Source: Acanthacorydalis orientalis | Taxonomy: Eukaryota > Arthropoda > Insecta > Megaloptera > Corydalidae | Length of the DNA: 64,000 bases | Assembly (NCBI GenBank): GCA_034766995.1 | Contig: CM068319.1 | Location: 25,002,459-25,066,458 of the forward strand | Direction of reading: 5' to 3' | Shown: piece by piece, positions 13,135 through 24,569 of the stretch | Layout of the letters: every line of letters begins with the position of its first letter | How positions within the stretch are numbered: position 1 is the first letter of the stretch | Notes under the pieces: generated by a model | Seen by the model: only the letters and a program-made list of their open reading frames with translations | Database searches by the model: none | What the model was told of the DNA's origin: nothing | Translations under genes and position numbers: made by a program

Positions 13135-14418
13135 TGAGAATTGATACAAAGTAAAAAATGTCTGTATTTCTTTCTTATAACGGACATATATTTTAAGCAT
13201 TATATAAAATCAAGTTCGAATTATTGATTTAAATAATTGTTTTAATGTTTGAATTAAATTATATCTTTTTTACATTAGAGTTTATTTAAATATATTTTTT
13301 AAAAATCTTCAGTACCTTAGAACTCTGACAATGATGATATTTTCATCGTAACACACTAAAGAAGTAATGATAAAGTATCAACTTTAAATATTTTTGTAGT
13401 TTATGAGAAAAATTAAAAAAAGATGGAAAAATAATATCACTGGTTTAAAAAGAGTTTCAATTACAAAAAAAAACAAGCCATTTGGCATTTTCTATTAAAT
13501 GTTTTTACTAGAGAATATTATTAATTATACAAATTAAATCATGATTAATTCAAGAAAAGATCTTTTTGTTTCAATATAATTCTACTTATATGCAATTTTA
13601 AAGAGTTTTAAACTTTTTGACATTATATCTTGTAGAATGATCCTTTCTTTACAAAGTTTTTATGTGCAGTAGTGATTTAATACAATAGATTTTATAATAA
13701 GGTAAAAATAGTACAATAAAAGAATGTATTTTAAAGTCAAGTGATTTTAAATTTTATAAAGTAATTCTCAAAGTTTAATTTCGTGTTCTAAAGTGATTTA
13801 ACTTGCTGCATCTTACACTGAGAGATTCGATGAAAGACTCCTGTGGCGTTGTGAATTGCTTGTCATGTTTGCAACACTCGATGCAGTAATTTTTGTTCTA
13901 TTTGAATGTCAATAATGTGCATTAGATTTCATTTTTTTTCTGTTTAAAAAAATAATCTAAAATATTTTAAGCAAAAAAAAGACTATATTTTAATTCAATC
14001 CTATATTTTTATATTCAAAGAGTGTGCATGAATATTTCTATTATTTTTAAATACCTTTGATATTTTGTTGTATAATTATTCGAGGATCTAGTTCAAATTT
14101 TAGTCAATTTCAGTATTCAATTTCAATGTCTATTAGTACTCAAAGAATTATCTCATATTGGTAGATGAATTCAAATGGAAGAAATATATTGTGAGGTGGA
14201 TTTTTTAGATCTAAAATCAATCTGCAATTAAAAAAGAATAATAATTTATTAAAATAATTATCTAATAAAAATTATTTTATAAATGAAAATACGGGTAAAA
14301 GTAAGGTTTTTTTTAATTCGTTTTTTATGTAAAATATATTTAATAAAAAAAATAACCAGAATATATAATATATTTATTATATACTCAATGAATTATCATA
14401 GATATACCATATATTATA

Positions 14419-14421
<3 letters not shown>

Positions 14422-14465
<44 letters not shown>
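14422..14465. repeat. (TA)n microsatellite
   Basis: About 22 uninterrupted TA units. Confidence 0.96.
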
Positions 14466-14467
<2 letters not shown>

Positions 14468-14521
14468 GAATAGTTTCTACGTATGTGTATTAAAACTGAA
14501 GTGTTGTACAAAAAGTCTGTG

Positions 14522-14790
14522 TGATGGTCCTTCATAACAATTATCGTCCTTTTTATTTTCTCTTTGAGTTTTTACAATCTTTCTTACAGATAAGAGTTGA
14601 TAAGCGAGATCATTAGCGTCACATTTTATCCATTCTTTGACATCTTCTTAAGTACTATCCAAACATTCAGGGATTTTTTTTAGTGTTACTGCCATGTCAT
14701 TGATGGTTCAATTTAAAAAATATATATTCCGTGTTTTAGTAGTATAATACTTCTTTTGAATAATTCGAAAGGATCAACTACATTAGATAA
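14522..14790 (-). pseudogene. pogo/Jerky-like transposase, C-terminal remnant
   Basis: On the minus strand one frame from 14713 to 14522 (64 codons, stops near each end) reads TINDMAVTLKKIPECLDST, then a stop, then EDVKEWIKCDANDLAYQLL. This resembles the end of pogo/Tigger/Jerky-type transposases (DDE superfamily, with CENP-B-like DNA binding), where a D-EEWL-CD--DPGYQ-L--EI block follows an IKD/AW segment. Just upstream, in another frame, VVDPFELFKRSIILLKHGI fits the preceding MDQGVI---KR-Y---LL segment, so one frameshift separates the two blocks. Further downstream a shifted frame gives SH-DFLYNTSVLIH, which is like the usual C-terminal helix. Catalytic D residues and terminal repeats are not seen. 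The family call rests on motif order recalled by eye. Confidence 0.5.
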
Positions 14791-14935
14791 CAATGTTTCT
14801 TGAATGTCAATTATCTGAAAGACTCTACAGATATTCATTTTGGCTTCTCTATCTACGTTTGAGGAGCTTATTGTTCACATAACCTGTTTTTATATATGTT
14901 AAGGTACTTATACGGGTCAATCAGTTCTCTACTTT

Positions 14936-14938
<3 letters not shown>

Positions 14939-14968
<30 letters not shown>
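14939..14968. repeat. (TA)n microsatellite
   Basis: About 14 TA units, followed by a degenerate tail (TTATATTTATAC). Confidence 0.94.
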
Positions 14969-14974
<6 letters not shown>

Positions 14975-15534
14975 TTATACATACGTATGTATGTATAATC
15001 GTTTCCTTTATTATATACATATTTATTTAAAGTAGTATGTTTGAATGATATAACATTTAAATTTCAATTGAGAAAAAATAAAAAAGATCGTCGATGATGT
15101 AAAAACTGTATTTATTGTATGTTTCTAACATAAATTTATACATTTTTAACAATGTGGTTTATTGAGAAAACATTTATTCTATTCTAGTAATACTTTCCAA
15201 CCGATAACAGTATTTTTACGTTTTTATTTATAAATAAATAAATATGTAAATATTCCGCGGTGCTTTTTTCATTGAATAGAGCTTTGTCACTGAATCGCTG
15301 TGAGACTTGAATACTTTTTCCCCAAGATAATAAAATTTCAAAAAAATCAGATTTAGTCTGTTACTACAAAACATGACCCTAGATACATTGATAAAAAATT
15401 CGAATATTCAAATTTATGATGAGACTTTCGTTGTTATTGTTGGATAAACCTTCTGATTGATTTCTTTTACAGTTACGGCAATACTGTGATGTTTATTTTT
15501 AACTTTTTTTCAATTATTTGGTAAATTTTGTAAC

Positions 15535-15537
<3 letters not shown>

Positions 15538-15577
<40 letters not shown>
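15538..15577. repeat. (TA)n microsatellite
   Basis: About 19 uninterrupted TA units. Confidence 0.96.
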
Positions 15578-15578
<1 letters not shown>

Positions 15579-17539
15579 CGATTCTATAGAAGTTAAAAAG
15601 CATTGCATTTTTAATATACTCATTTTCAAACAAGATCATTGATAAAGTGAATTCCTGCTTCTAAAATATATCACTATAATTATTTTTTTCTTATTTTTAG
15701 AAACACTTGTTCTAATCTTTTTCTTAAATAATAATCGGAACCTTTCTTAGGGTTTTTTTAAAAGTTTCTATGCTATCTGATAACATATTTTCATCCATAT
15801 TTTAAGTTTTGCAAGCAGAAAGAAATCATCAAATGTAAAATCATCATTGTTATGAAATTTTTGTTATATTTATTCAGAAATTAAATATTTAAAATATAAT
15901 TTAATGTGAGAATCAATCCATTTTTTTTACAATTTTTATTGTTTTGTTTAATGTTTGTATGTAAACGATATAAAATTTCATTTTAATGTTATTTATTTAC
16001 TGTGTGTAATTTTAAATAAATTCGTAACAATTAATACACTCAAGCCAAAAAACGAAATCAATGAACATTATATTAAGATTTGAAGAAATCTGAAAAATAC
16101 ATAATATAAAAATATATAAAGATAAAAAAAGCAATCTCGGTAAATACTGAACCAAAATTGCTGATGCTTCAGACAGGAGTAGAATAATATCCAGCTGTTA
16201 GAACACTTATAACAACTACCTATAAAAATTGTCGTATATCTGTAGTTACAGAAATTGAAATTGCTCGTAGAAAAACGATTTAAAGAGCGGTCCAAATAGT
16301 TCAAATTGAACAACAGTATTTCTTTTATTCACATTCATTTTTTAATTACTTACTTAATTACTAACTATTTGAAATATTTTACTTTGAATATAAAACTAAT
16401 GCAAATTATAAATACTCTATTTATATATCTAGGATATTTTCTTAAAAGCTTGAAATGTAATAGTCAAGGTTATTTTTTATTTTAATAAAAATTAAAACCT
16501 TCAGTAATAAATAATTTTAAGTATTTACACCTTTATAAAAAATTATAAAAATTGGCACTATTTCAGCAAATAGATATGATAAAAACATATTTAAAAATCA
16601 TTGCTTATTTAATTATAAACATATATTTATTCATTTTATTTATTTCCAGTTACTTTTTTTAATTATTTATATAAAATATTTTAATTTGATCTAAAAAATA
16701 ACGAATTAACTTTTACAGATATTTTTTTACTCCTTGCAGAAACTACAAACATTTTTCTAATCAAAATTGTTCTATAATTGATTATTGATTACTTTTAATT
16801 AGAAAAAGAGTGTGGTTCATAGAGTGAGTGAAACAGTCATTTGTAAAAATTGATTCACAAATTATCACATTATCAAAAAATATTATTGTTTAATATTTTT
16901 ACATTTTAGTATATTTTTTAATATATTTTTTAAATATTATTTGAATATTTCTTTTTTTTCTAATCTAGATTAATATTTTTTATATATGTAACCAATTTGA
17001 TAATTAAATTTTCACATATATTATAAAAAAATTGTAATGACTGATGATACTCCTAGAAAATATGGGTAATAAATATATTTTATTTGAAAAATATTTTCTA
17101 ATTTAAAATATTTTTTAGAATTTACGTTATTTGTCACTTCAAGTCAATTTTATATATTTTTATCTTGTTTGGAACATACGTTGAATATACGTGATGTTCA
17201 TTACATCATTTTCTCTATTTTGAAGTTTTCGCATGCCATCCAGCCATGACAAAATAGCGCATACACTACTTTACCAAAAAAAGTCATACATAAATGTAAC
17301 AAAAATTACATATAGTTTGAAAAAGAAATTTGTACATTCGAGTCGGAATCTATTTTTCTTATCTTTCACATAACAAAAAATTGTATATATGTATGTACTA
17401 TAAAAAAATAGTAATTTAAAACAAATCTCATGAGCTGTATTGCAGTAGAATTGTTTCAGTATCTATTTTTTCTTGTAAAAATGTACTCGAACAACTTGTC
17501 AATAGTAAACGTTTAATATTCTGTTCAGGATTACATGAT

Positions 17540-17960
17540 CGATTTCCCGAATAAACGATGAAGAATGTGCGTAAAATCATCAATTATAATTTTTTTCTTT
17601 TCACTGTGCAGCAGAACACAGTTGAAACTTGGTCGTAGGCTCACGCGCACAGATTTTTTTTTGTATACATTGCCGCGAACATGGTATTAACGTGTCAGAA
17701 ATTATAATCGTTATTTATTTTTAAAATCGTTGATTAAACTCGATTCTTTTACCCCAAAAACATTGAAATATATGCAACACGGCTCAACTTATCGGAGATA
17801 TACAATGTATGTGCGTTACGTAGGTACGTCTACATTTTTTTTATCTATCTTATAAATCATTTTTTTCCGTAATTATCGTTTTCGAACAGGATTTAGAGTT
17901 ATACCGTTAGCGCGATGAGATAAATCTTTAAAATGTTTCTCTGTTGTGAGTTCGTTACGC
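17540..17960. other. G+C-richer patch D, weakly defined
   Basis: A mildly G+C-richer stretch with scattered CpGs and motifs such as CTCACGCGCACAG near 17640 and TGCGTTACGTAGGTACGTC near 17812. Homopolymer A/T runs break it up. No reading frame or RNA structure is recognisable. Confidence 0.15.
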
Positions 17961-18085
17961 TGGTTATAATTCAATAGTATTTTTTATGGTTTCACTTAAT
18001 ATTCATTTATACAAGTAAATATGCATCTAGAGAATAAACATTTCTAAAGTATAAACAATTTAAGAACTTAAGGGAATTTATTTGT

Positions 18086-18093
<8 letters not shown>

Positions 18094-18124
<31 letters not shown>

Positions 18125-18152
18125 TGTATATATATATTTATTTATTTATTTA
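18094..18152. repeat. (TA)n and (TTTA)n compound microsatellite
   Basis: Two TA runs separated by AAATATG are followed by TTTA units from about 18138. Confidence 0.93.
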
Positions 18153-18879
18153 AAAATAGTAAAAATATAAAAGCTTTCAAAAATTTGCAATAAACTACAA
18201 CAAACAACAAATAAATATTTTTTCTTCCCCAAGTTCAATTAAGTGATCTAATATTTTTAATTTCAAGTTAAAAAATATTTTTTCTAACACTCAGATTTCT
18301 TTAGTAATTTGCAGTTTTGTATTTGAAATCATACTTTTTCAGACTGTTATATATAGTAATTATTCTACTTAAGATGTAGCTGTTATTTATTTTTCCCTAC
18401 AATGTTCTTATTGAACGTTCATACTTAATCTCAAGTAATATCCAGAATTCATTACTTTTATTTCTTTACTATTATTTTTTCATGTCCATGATTTATGTGA
18501 CCAAATGATTTCTAAATAGTTTTATAAATTCTGTATAAAAATATCTTTTTTTATCTAAAAGAAGTAATTTTGGAATATATCAATAATATTAAATTTAATG
18601 TTAGGATATTATATTAGTGTTAGAGTGTGGTTAAAATTTCTGGAGTAAAATTTTTGTACGTATTAATTTTAAAAGTTTTATATATTTTAATATGACTTTT
18701 AAATGGCCGAGTGGGAAAGAATTTTTTTTAAAAAAAATAAAACCTAAACGTTTCTTCTCTGTTAACGAAATCAATTATTTAAAATTAATTCACAATTTAT
18801 TGTCAGTTTTATGTGTTTATTTATAGGTTGATCAATAAAAGTTCGAGTGTAGTATATCTCTTCGAGTTCTTGTTATTAA

Positions 18880-19300
18880 AAAAACAATCGTAATTTATGG
18901 ACAAACGACGCTGTTGGAAGACATTGTCGTAAATGTAAGCATTTGAACGAAACACAAACGCATGTATTGTGTATCCAAATTTTCTTATCTCACGACTAGT
19001 AGATGTGATTCAATTACGACTGGATATATTTTCTCGTTTTCTTTTTTTTATTTATCAGCCAATTTTGTCACGACAAGGAAAGTTGTGGATTCATGTCGAG
19101 ATGCCATTAACGAACGCTACTCATGCCGGGCTACCGCCCGCGACAGCCCCTAATAGCCAATAGTTCGAGCTGTGACGGCCCGTTATTATATTAATTGGGG
19201 CATAAACGAGGGTGGAACGTACGGCTGCTCGCCACTGCTACAGTATTTTACAGAATTTGTCACAACTAGCAGCGTTTAGCCAGACAATTAACGTAAACGA
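18880..19300. other. G+C-richer patch E
   Basis: The core near 19120-19240 includes GCCGGGCTACCGCCCGCGAC and a cluster of CpGs. An ATG frame of 63 codons runs from 18962 to 19153 and another frame overlaps it, but neither product is recognisable and both end inside the patch. I read it as a candidate regulatory element or non-coding exon. The small frame cannot be excluded as a peptide. Confidence 0.25.
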
Positions 19301-19416
19301 GTTGTTGAACACAGTAATGTATAACCGTTATTAATTTATTGTTTTTTATTACTATTTGTTTTTCTTTTATTACGTCGTCGAATAGCAAGCACAAAACAAA
19401 CTTTACACGATTATTT

Positions 19417-19419
<3 letters not shown>

Positions 19420-19476
<57 letters not shown>

Positions 19477-19478
19477 CA
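19420..19478. repeat. (TA)n microsatellite with CA interruptions
   Basis: About 21 TA units, then CATATATATATATACACA. It generates spurious Ile-Tyr frames on both strands. Confidence 0.96.
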
Positions 19479-19794
19479 CAGAATATTTGTTGATGCGTGC
19501 ATACAGAGAACAAAAAATTGACTAGTCAAATAAATAAATAAGCATGTAGTGATGAATTATATTCTGATAAGAATCCAAAAATGTCAGAGCTAATATTTGT
19601 GAATTTTTTTTGAAGCATCTAAAAGAACGTTTATTTATAAATTAATATATTTTTTATTTTCATTTGCAAATGCCATACTTTTATAAAATTTCGATTTTAA
19701 CAGTTTTAATTTTACTAAATATGATTATCAAATTGTATTCAGAATGACAAGTAATAAAATAATTTAGAAAAATAAACTACATAAAAGGCAATAA

Positions 19795-19801
19795 CTGAAA
19801 T
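19795..19801. repeat. target-site duplication, left copy
   Basis: CTGAAAT borders the left end of the hAT-type MITE and is repeated at 20087-20093. With one extra base the flanks read ACTGAAAT and GCTGAAAT, so an original 8-bp hAT duplication with one later change is plausible. Confidence 0.55.
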
Positions 19802-20086
19802 CAAGTCCGTAGTCAGGGGTGAATCACGATGGGATTTCCCTTCTGGTTGCTTTGTTTGCCACTTAACAAAATCTGTGATTTTGGAAGATTTGAAAAGTAT
19901 GGAGAATCATTGAGAGAATCTCTCTAATGGGTTTAAATTGATGATTAAAAACGTTTCTACATGCGAAAAAATCATTTCTGTGAGCGCCTTTTTATCGTAA
20001 CTCCAAACAATTTTGATATAAAAAAATTTTCCCCCTCAGAAATTGTTTTTGGCCCTTATAATATGACGATCTGGCTACAGGCCTAG
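19802..20086. mobile_element. non-autonomous hAT-type element (MITE), 285 bp
   Basis: The left end reads CAAGTCCGTAGTCAG and the complement of the right end reads CTAGGCCTGTAGCCAG, which agree at about 12 of 16 positions with one gap. Both resemble the GTAGCCAG-containing ends common in insect hAT elements, as does a G-run near one end (complement of CCCCCTCAG near 20032). CTGAAAT flanks both ends directly. The interior has no transposase frame, so the element would have needed enzyme from a full-length relative. hAT enzymes make 8-bp duplications, and here seven bases match and the eighth differs. The structure is visible in the sequence; the superfamily call is inference from ends and duplication length. 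Confidence 0.6.
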
Positions 20087-20093
20087 CTGAAAT
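20087..20093. repeat. target-site duplication, right copy
   Basis: CTGAAAT, identical to 19795-19801, directly outside the right end of the MITE. Confidence 0.55.
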
Positions 20094-21233
20094 ATTAATT
20101 GTTTACTTAAAATGTATATTAATATTGCGAGATTAAATATAAAATAATTCATTTATCGTCAAACAAACTTATATTAACATTTTCTATAATTATTTTTGTA
20201 TAAATATCTTTGCTTTTACAAATGAATTTTTATTTCATCCAAAAACTATAAAAAATATCTGATTAAATTTTTAGGAGTTAATTATTAATTATTTTAATAA
20301 AGAAAAAATAAGTGTATTTTCCGTAAAACTTCTTATAATTTATGTATAGGATGAACACAATTGATTTTTTAACTATATCGATAATTTATTACAAAATTAT
20401 AATACCTAATCATATTTTTTAAATTTATAAAGTATCGATTTATTTTAAAATATTTATCACTATAAATATAGGTATTTATCATGGTATAAAAATAAATAAA
20501 TGCAAATTAATAATGTGTTGACCTAGCTAATTATAATAAAAACATATGGAGATTTTGCAATTTTAAAATAAATATCACTGAATTTCACAAATGCATTTTC
20601 AAAATTATTGAAATAAATATATAATGTTTTCCAATGTAATTGTGTACATAATTAAATATTTAAAAGTTGTTAATTAATAAACAACCGTTCGGATTATGAA
20701 TTTAAACAAAATTAAATGTGATGTTGACAGTATATTAAAATTTGTAAATTATTTTTCTCTACCTCTTTATACTCAAAAACAATGTACAATAAATATAATT
20801 AAATTATAAATATCTTTCTACCTATGTGTTCGTCCATCTATTTTTATATACACGCGTGTATGTGAATTAATAAAAGGAAAATTTCAGATTTAACGGATAT
20901 TTCGAGCGAAAATTTGCTAGGAGTTTGTTCTACGAGTAATGCCATTTAAATGGTTTTTAAGATTTCATTTTTTTACAAATAGAACCAACAAACATTCTGA
21001 ATAGAGGATTTGATTTTATGTACATAAATGAAAGGGAAAATATATTAAAATAATGTATTTGTATTTATTTATAATCGATTTATAGAACCTAATTAGGGAA
21101 AATAAATAATTCAGAGTTAATAGAATTAAAAACACATTACAACATAAATGCAGTAAATTATAATACTATTAATATTTATATTGTTGACTTTTATCTAATG
21201 GAGCAAAAACAATAAATTTTCGTCTTTCAGTTT

Positions 21234-21296
<63 letters not shown>

Positions 21297-24045
21297 AGTG
21301 TAAGTGTATGAATTATAATAAATTTAATTTAATAGAACAAAATTTTTGCGTGTGAAAAATCGATAAAATTTCTAAAATATATTTATCGCATCAGAAAGTT
21401 TCATTTCCATCGGGGGTTTATCGACTCAATTTATGAAGTTTTCCTGAATCGAATATCAATGTTGCAGCAAGTCTTCTGCAACGCCTACCTTACACTTTCG
21501 ATCTGATCGGGATTTAAGGAATGAGTAAAGGAAACTCTTTCTGATTTACTTTCTTTATGTCAACAGAGATTTTCAGATTTTCACATTTTGACACAATGAT
21601 AATTCGTTAGATTTATATGTTTGCTCTTTTTTCTTTCGGTAAAGAAAACTGTCTCATTGTTTTAGACTCTTATTGACAACATGTGAGGTCCGTTTCGTAG
21701 TGTGTGGAGATTTACATGAATTTTTGAATATAAAATCCTTGTTTGGAAAAATATTCTTGGCACATATACATATCGATACATAAAAACATTACTTATGTAT
21801 ATATATATATATTCATGTATATTTTATTGAAACAATAATATACTTGTTACATTCTTCTAATATTATATTTTTAATTACAGATTCAACTAGTCTCTTAACA
21901 AGAAATTAAATTTTCGGTAAGTTTTATGTTTAATTTTTAGAAAAATTAAATTAATTTATTAATATTTTCATTGATATGTTTTTATTTATACATTAACTGT
22001 TTTATTACTAAAATTTGTTCACACATGAAAAATTTAAAAAAGTGTAATTAAGACAATATAGTCATAGACAATAATTACACTCAGAATTACAATCATTGAA
22101 TGAATCTTGTGCCAATGATGAAAATACTAAGGTTATTAGAAGCTAAAAATCATGTTCGAGAATTAATTTTTCATTTACCAAGAAACTGAAAATAAATTGA
22201 TTAAAAAATGAAATAATTGCTTATTGATCATTTTTAATTAATGATCATTCGTTTTTTAATGGCTATAACATTATGATTAAAGCTCAGTAATAGAAAATTT
22301 AATGAAAAATCCTACTTACTTTTTGTATCTCAGTAATATTAGAATAATAAAATTGTTATCAAAATGCACATAAATATCAATCAAAAAATATCAATAAATA
22401 CTTTTTGAGATTTGTAGAATTTTCAAATATTTTGCTTTTTTAAGGCCACATTTTACATATAAATTGATTCAGAAACAGTTGTCCATGATTGCTTTTACTT
22501 ACTTATTTTACATAATATTTTTATGTATGAAGAATTATATTTTCTTTGAAAATAATATTTATATTATATTTGAATATTTTCTAAATATTAAAATATTATT
22601 AAATATCACCCGAAAACAATTTAAATAATATTAATTAAATATTCAATTTGTATGTATATTAAAATATAAGGCGTATAATGTAAAAAGTCTTAAAATGTAT
22701 TTAAATGTCTTTTATACATATTTTTTTATCAAATTCATCAACCATATTTTTTATCTCACATAAAATGTATGAATGTTCAAATCGCTGAACAATAAAATAG
22801 TCATAAAGTTTTTTTCACATTCATTAAATGTTCTTTTTATAATAGATGAAAGATGACAGATGACTCATATCTATTTTTTAATATAACGTTGGTTTATACA
22901 TATGCGAATTTATATACGAATGCATACGAACAATTTTTCATATTAGCGTAAAAAATTCTGAATTCCAGAAAAGTGTTGTTACATGCTCATTTTCAATGCG
23001 ATTGAAAATGGGAATTCGCCGGATCTATTTTAAGTTATGAAATAATTTAAACGTTCGTGTTGTAAAATGAGCTTATAATTACTATTGTTTAGCTATTGTG
23101 TTTGTAATTCGTTTGATAGCGATCATAGTTTATTAAAAAACAGTATCATAAAACAATTCTGAATTTTACAATTAAAAAAAAGTTCCACAAACGAACAGCG
23201 GTAGCTAATGGGTAAAAATTAGCTGATTGGTTAAAAGTTGGATACATATCAAATGAACAGTCAGATAATTGAAACATAAACATAGTCGGGAAAATTGGAA
23301 TACCAATTTTATTTTTGTTATATCCCGAAACGTTTAAATCAATTCAATCGATTTCATTAGCATATATTTTGAAATGAAACTAGTTTTCATTAATTTTTAG
23401 TTGAAAATTTTATGAATAATTGGAAATGTATTAGTGACTAGTAAGAAAATTATCAATTTGGTTGAAATAAAAAAGAATACAAAATATATTTAATATCTAT
23501 TATTTATTTTTTACTATTCGAAATAATACTTAATTAATGAGTAAGTTGAAAATTAAATCAACATTTTTTATAATAATATAAAGTACGAGTAGTAATGGTA
23601 AGAATTTTTTTAAAAAAAAACATAAGAACACTTTTATTTTTTTTAATTTACTGACTGAAAATTCCAGGTAAAAATTAAGCATTTATATGAATAAATATAA
23701 TTGAAAATTATGGCTGTAATTACTCTACGAACTTTCACCCTACTGGTTTTGTACATATGATAAACACTTTAAAAATACACGCGATTTTAAATTCAACTTT
23801 GTGTATAAATAAATAAAGTTACTATTCGAAATATAGATGAGAAATGTTAAAAATGAACCTGCGATGTATAATACTCATTGAACATAACAAACGTATCTGT
23901 TATTCTATACAGAATCACTTCGTTATGTAAATATCGTAACAAAACAATTGTCGAAAATACCATCGGTATGAAATGGCAGCGGCGCACTTCATATGCAGAT
24001 ACAAAACGAATTTTAAATTTTCGCAGGAACGCAATCACAAAATAC
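20094..24045. other. AT-rich interval, no gene seen
   Basis: One compound TA tract lies at 21233-21293. A slightly G+C-richer stretch at 21400-21540 contains a small hairpin (GTTGCAG at 21461, CTGCAAC at 21476). The rest, including 22.0-24.0 kb, has no recognisable feature. Frames near 23.85-24.07 kb on both strands are short and unrecognised. Confidence 0.6.
21233..21293. repeat. (TA)n microsatellite with TACA interruptions
   Basis: TA units interrupted by three TACATA steps near 21250-21266. Confidence 0.95.
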
Positions 24046-24049
24046 CTAC

Positions 24050-24560
24050 CGGTTTATTTATGTTGGAATTAGCTCTGACAAAATTACACCGCAATCATGC
24101 AGGTGGGTGTAAGAGGGTGAGACAGATGGGTTTTTGTGCGCGCTGAGGCAGACTATGACGATGGCACGCTACTCCTCACACACTCGCTACCTATGTTTTA
24201 CCATAAAACAAAATCGGAATGGCGGTGGCGATCACACAACAACAATTACTGAGTTTTAAGACCGTGTAATATTAATCATAATTATTGGAAAACGCGACGT
24301 GTTTGTACGTTCTGTATATGCCATTCGCACACACGTACACGTGCGCGGAATTAACAAACATGGCTGTAATTCGGGTTCGTGCGGATGGCGTCTCTCTATC
24401 TGTCTGTGTTTGTGTATAACGGCCGTGTATCACCATCGTTCGTACGTTCATTGCTAGTCGACCATAAAATCATCTCTCTGGTCTGTGACTAGTACGGTTT
24501 TTTCCGTTTTGTTTTGTTGTTTACAAAGGCAGCCGATAAATCAGTAATTCTAAAGCAGTC
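24050..24560. other. G+C-richer patch F, candidate regulatory or promoter region
   Basis: One of the largest patches, about 500 bp with many CpGs. It holds a CACGTG palindrome (24338-24343) and two copies of ACCATAAAA (near 24199 and 24460). Pyrimidine-rich TCTCTCTATCTGTCTGTG occurs near 24391. No coding frame is recognisable. Composition and length would fit a promoter, enhancer or 5' untranslated exon, but no TATA box or initiator can be assigned with confidence in such AT-rich surroundings. Confidence 0.3.
24338..24343. promoter_or_regulatory. CACGTG E-box palindrome
   Basis: A perfect CACGTG inside patch F, within the context TACACGTGCGCGG. This is the core bound by bHLH factors such as Myc/Max and CLOCK/CYCLE. 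A 6-bp match alone is weak; its place in a CpG-rich patch is the only added support. Confidence 0.2.
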
Positions 24561-24569
24561 CTGTCGAGG

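Larger units (their letters stand above)
10690..14280. other. AT-rich interval without a recognisable gene
   Basis: It holds three (TA)n tracts listed separately, a short TA run near 11846-11859, and a small palindrome TGTCAA-AACG-TTGACA near 12780-12795. The minus-strand frame at 11261-11470 is Ile/Lys/Asn-rich and looks like chance. Confidence 0.65.
14840..17540. other. AT-rich interval without a recognisable gene
   Basis: It contains two (TA)n tracts and AT-rich filler. The 81-codon minus-strand frame at 16068-16313 starts at TTG, not ATG, and its Tyr/Phe/Cys-rich product matches nothing I know. Confidence 0.6.

Noticed and set aside
16068..16313. 81-codon Cys/Tyr/Phe-rich minus-strand frame
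   Set aside because: It starts at TTG and no family resemblance or signal peptide is visible.
18823..18849. Mariner-end-like ATAGGTTGATCAATAAAAG
   Set aside because: It resembles some mariner terminal repeats, but there is no inverted partner, no target duplication and no transposase similarity after it.
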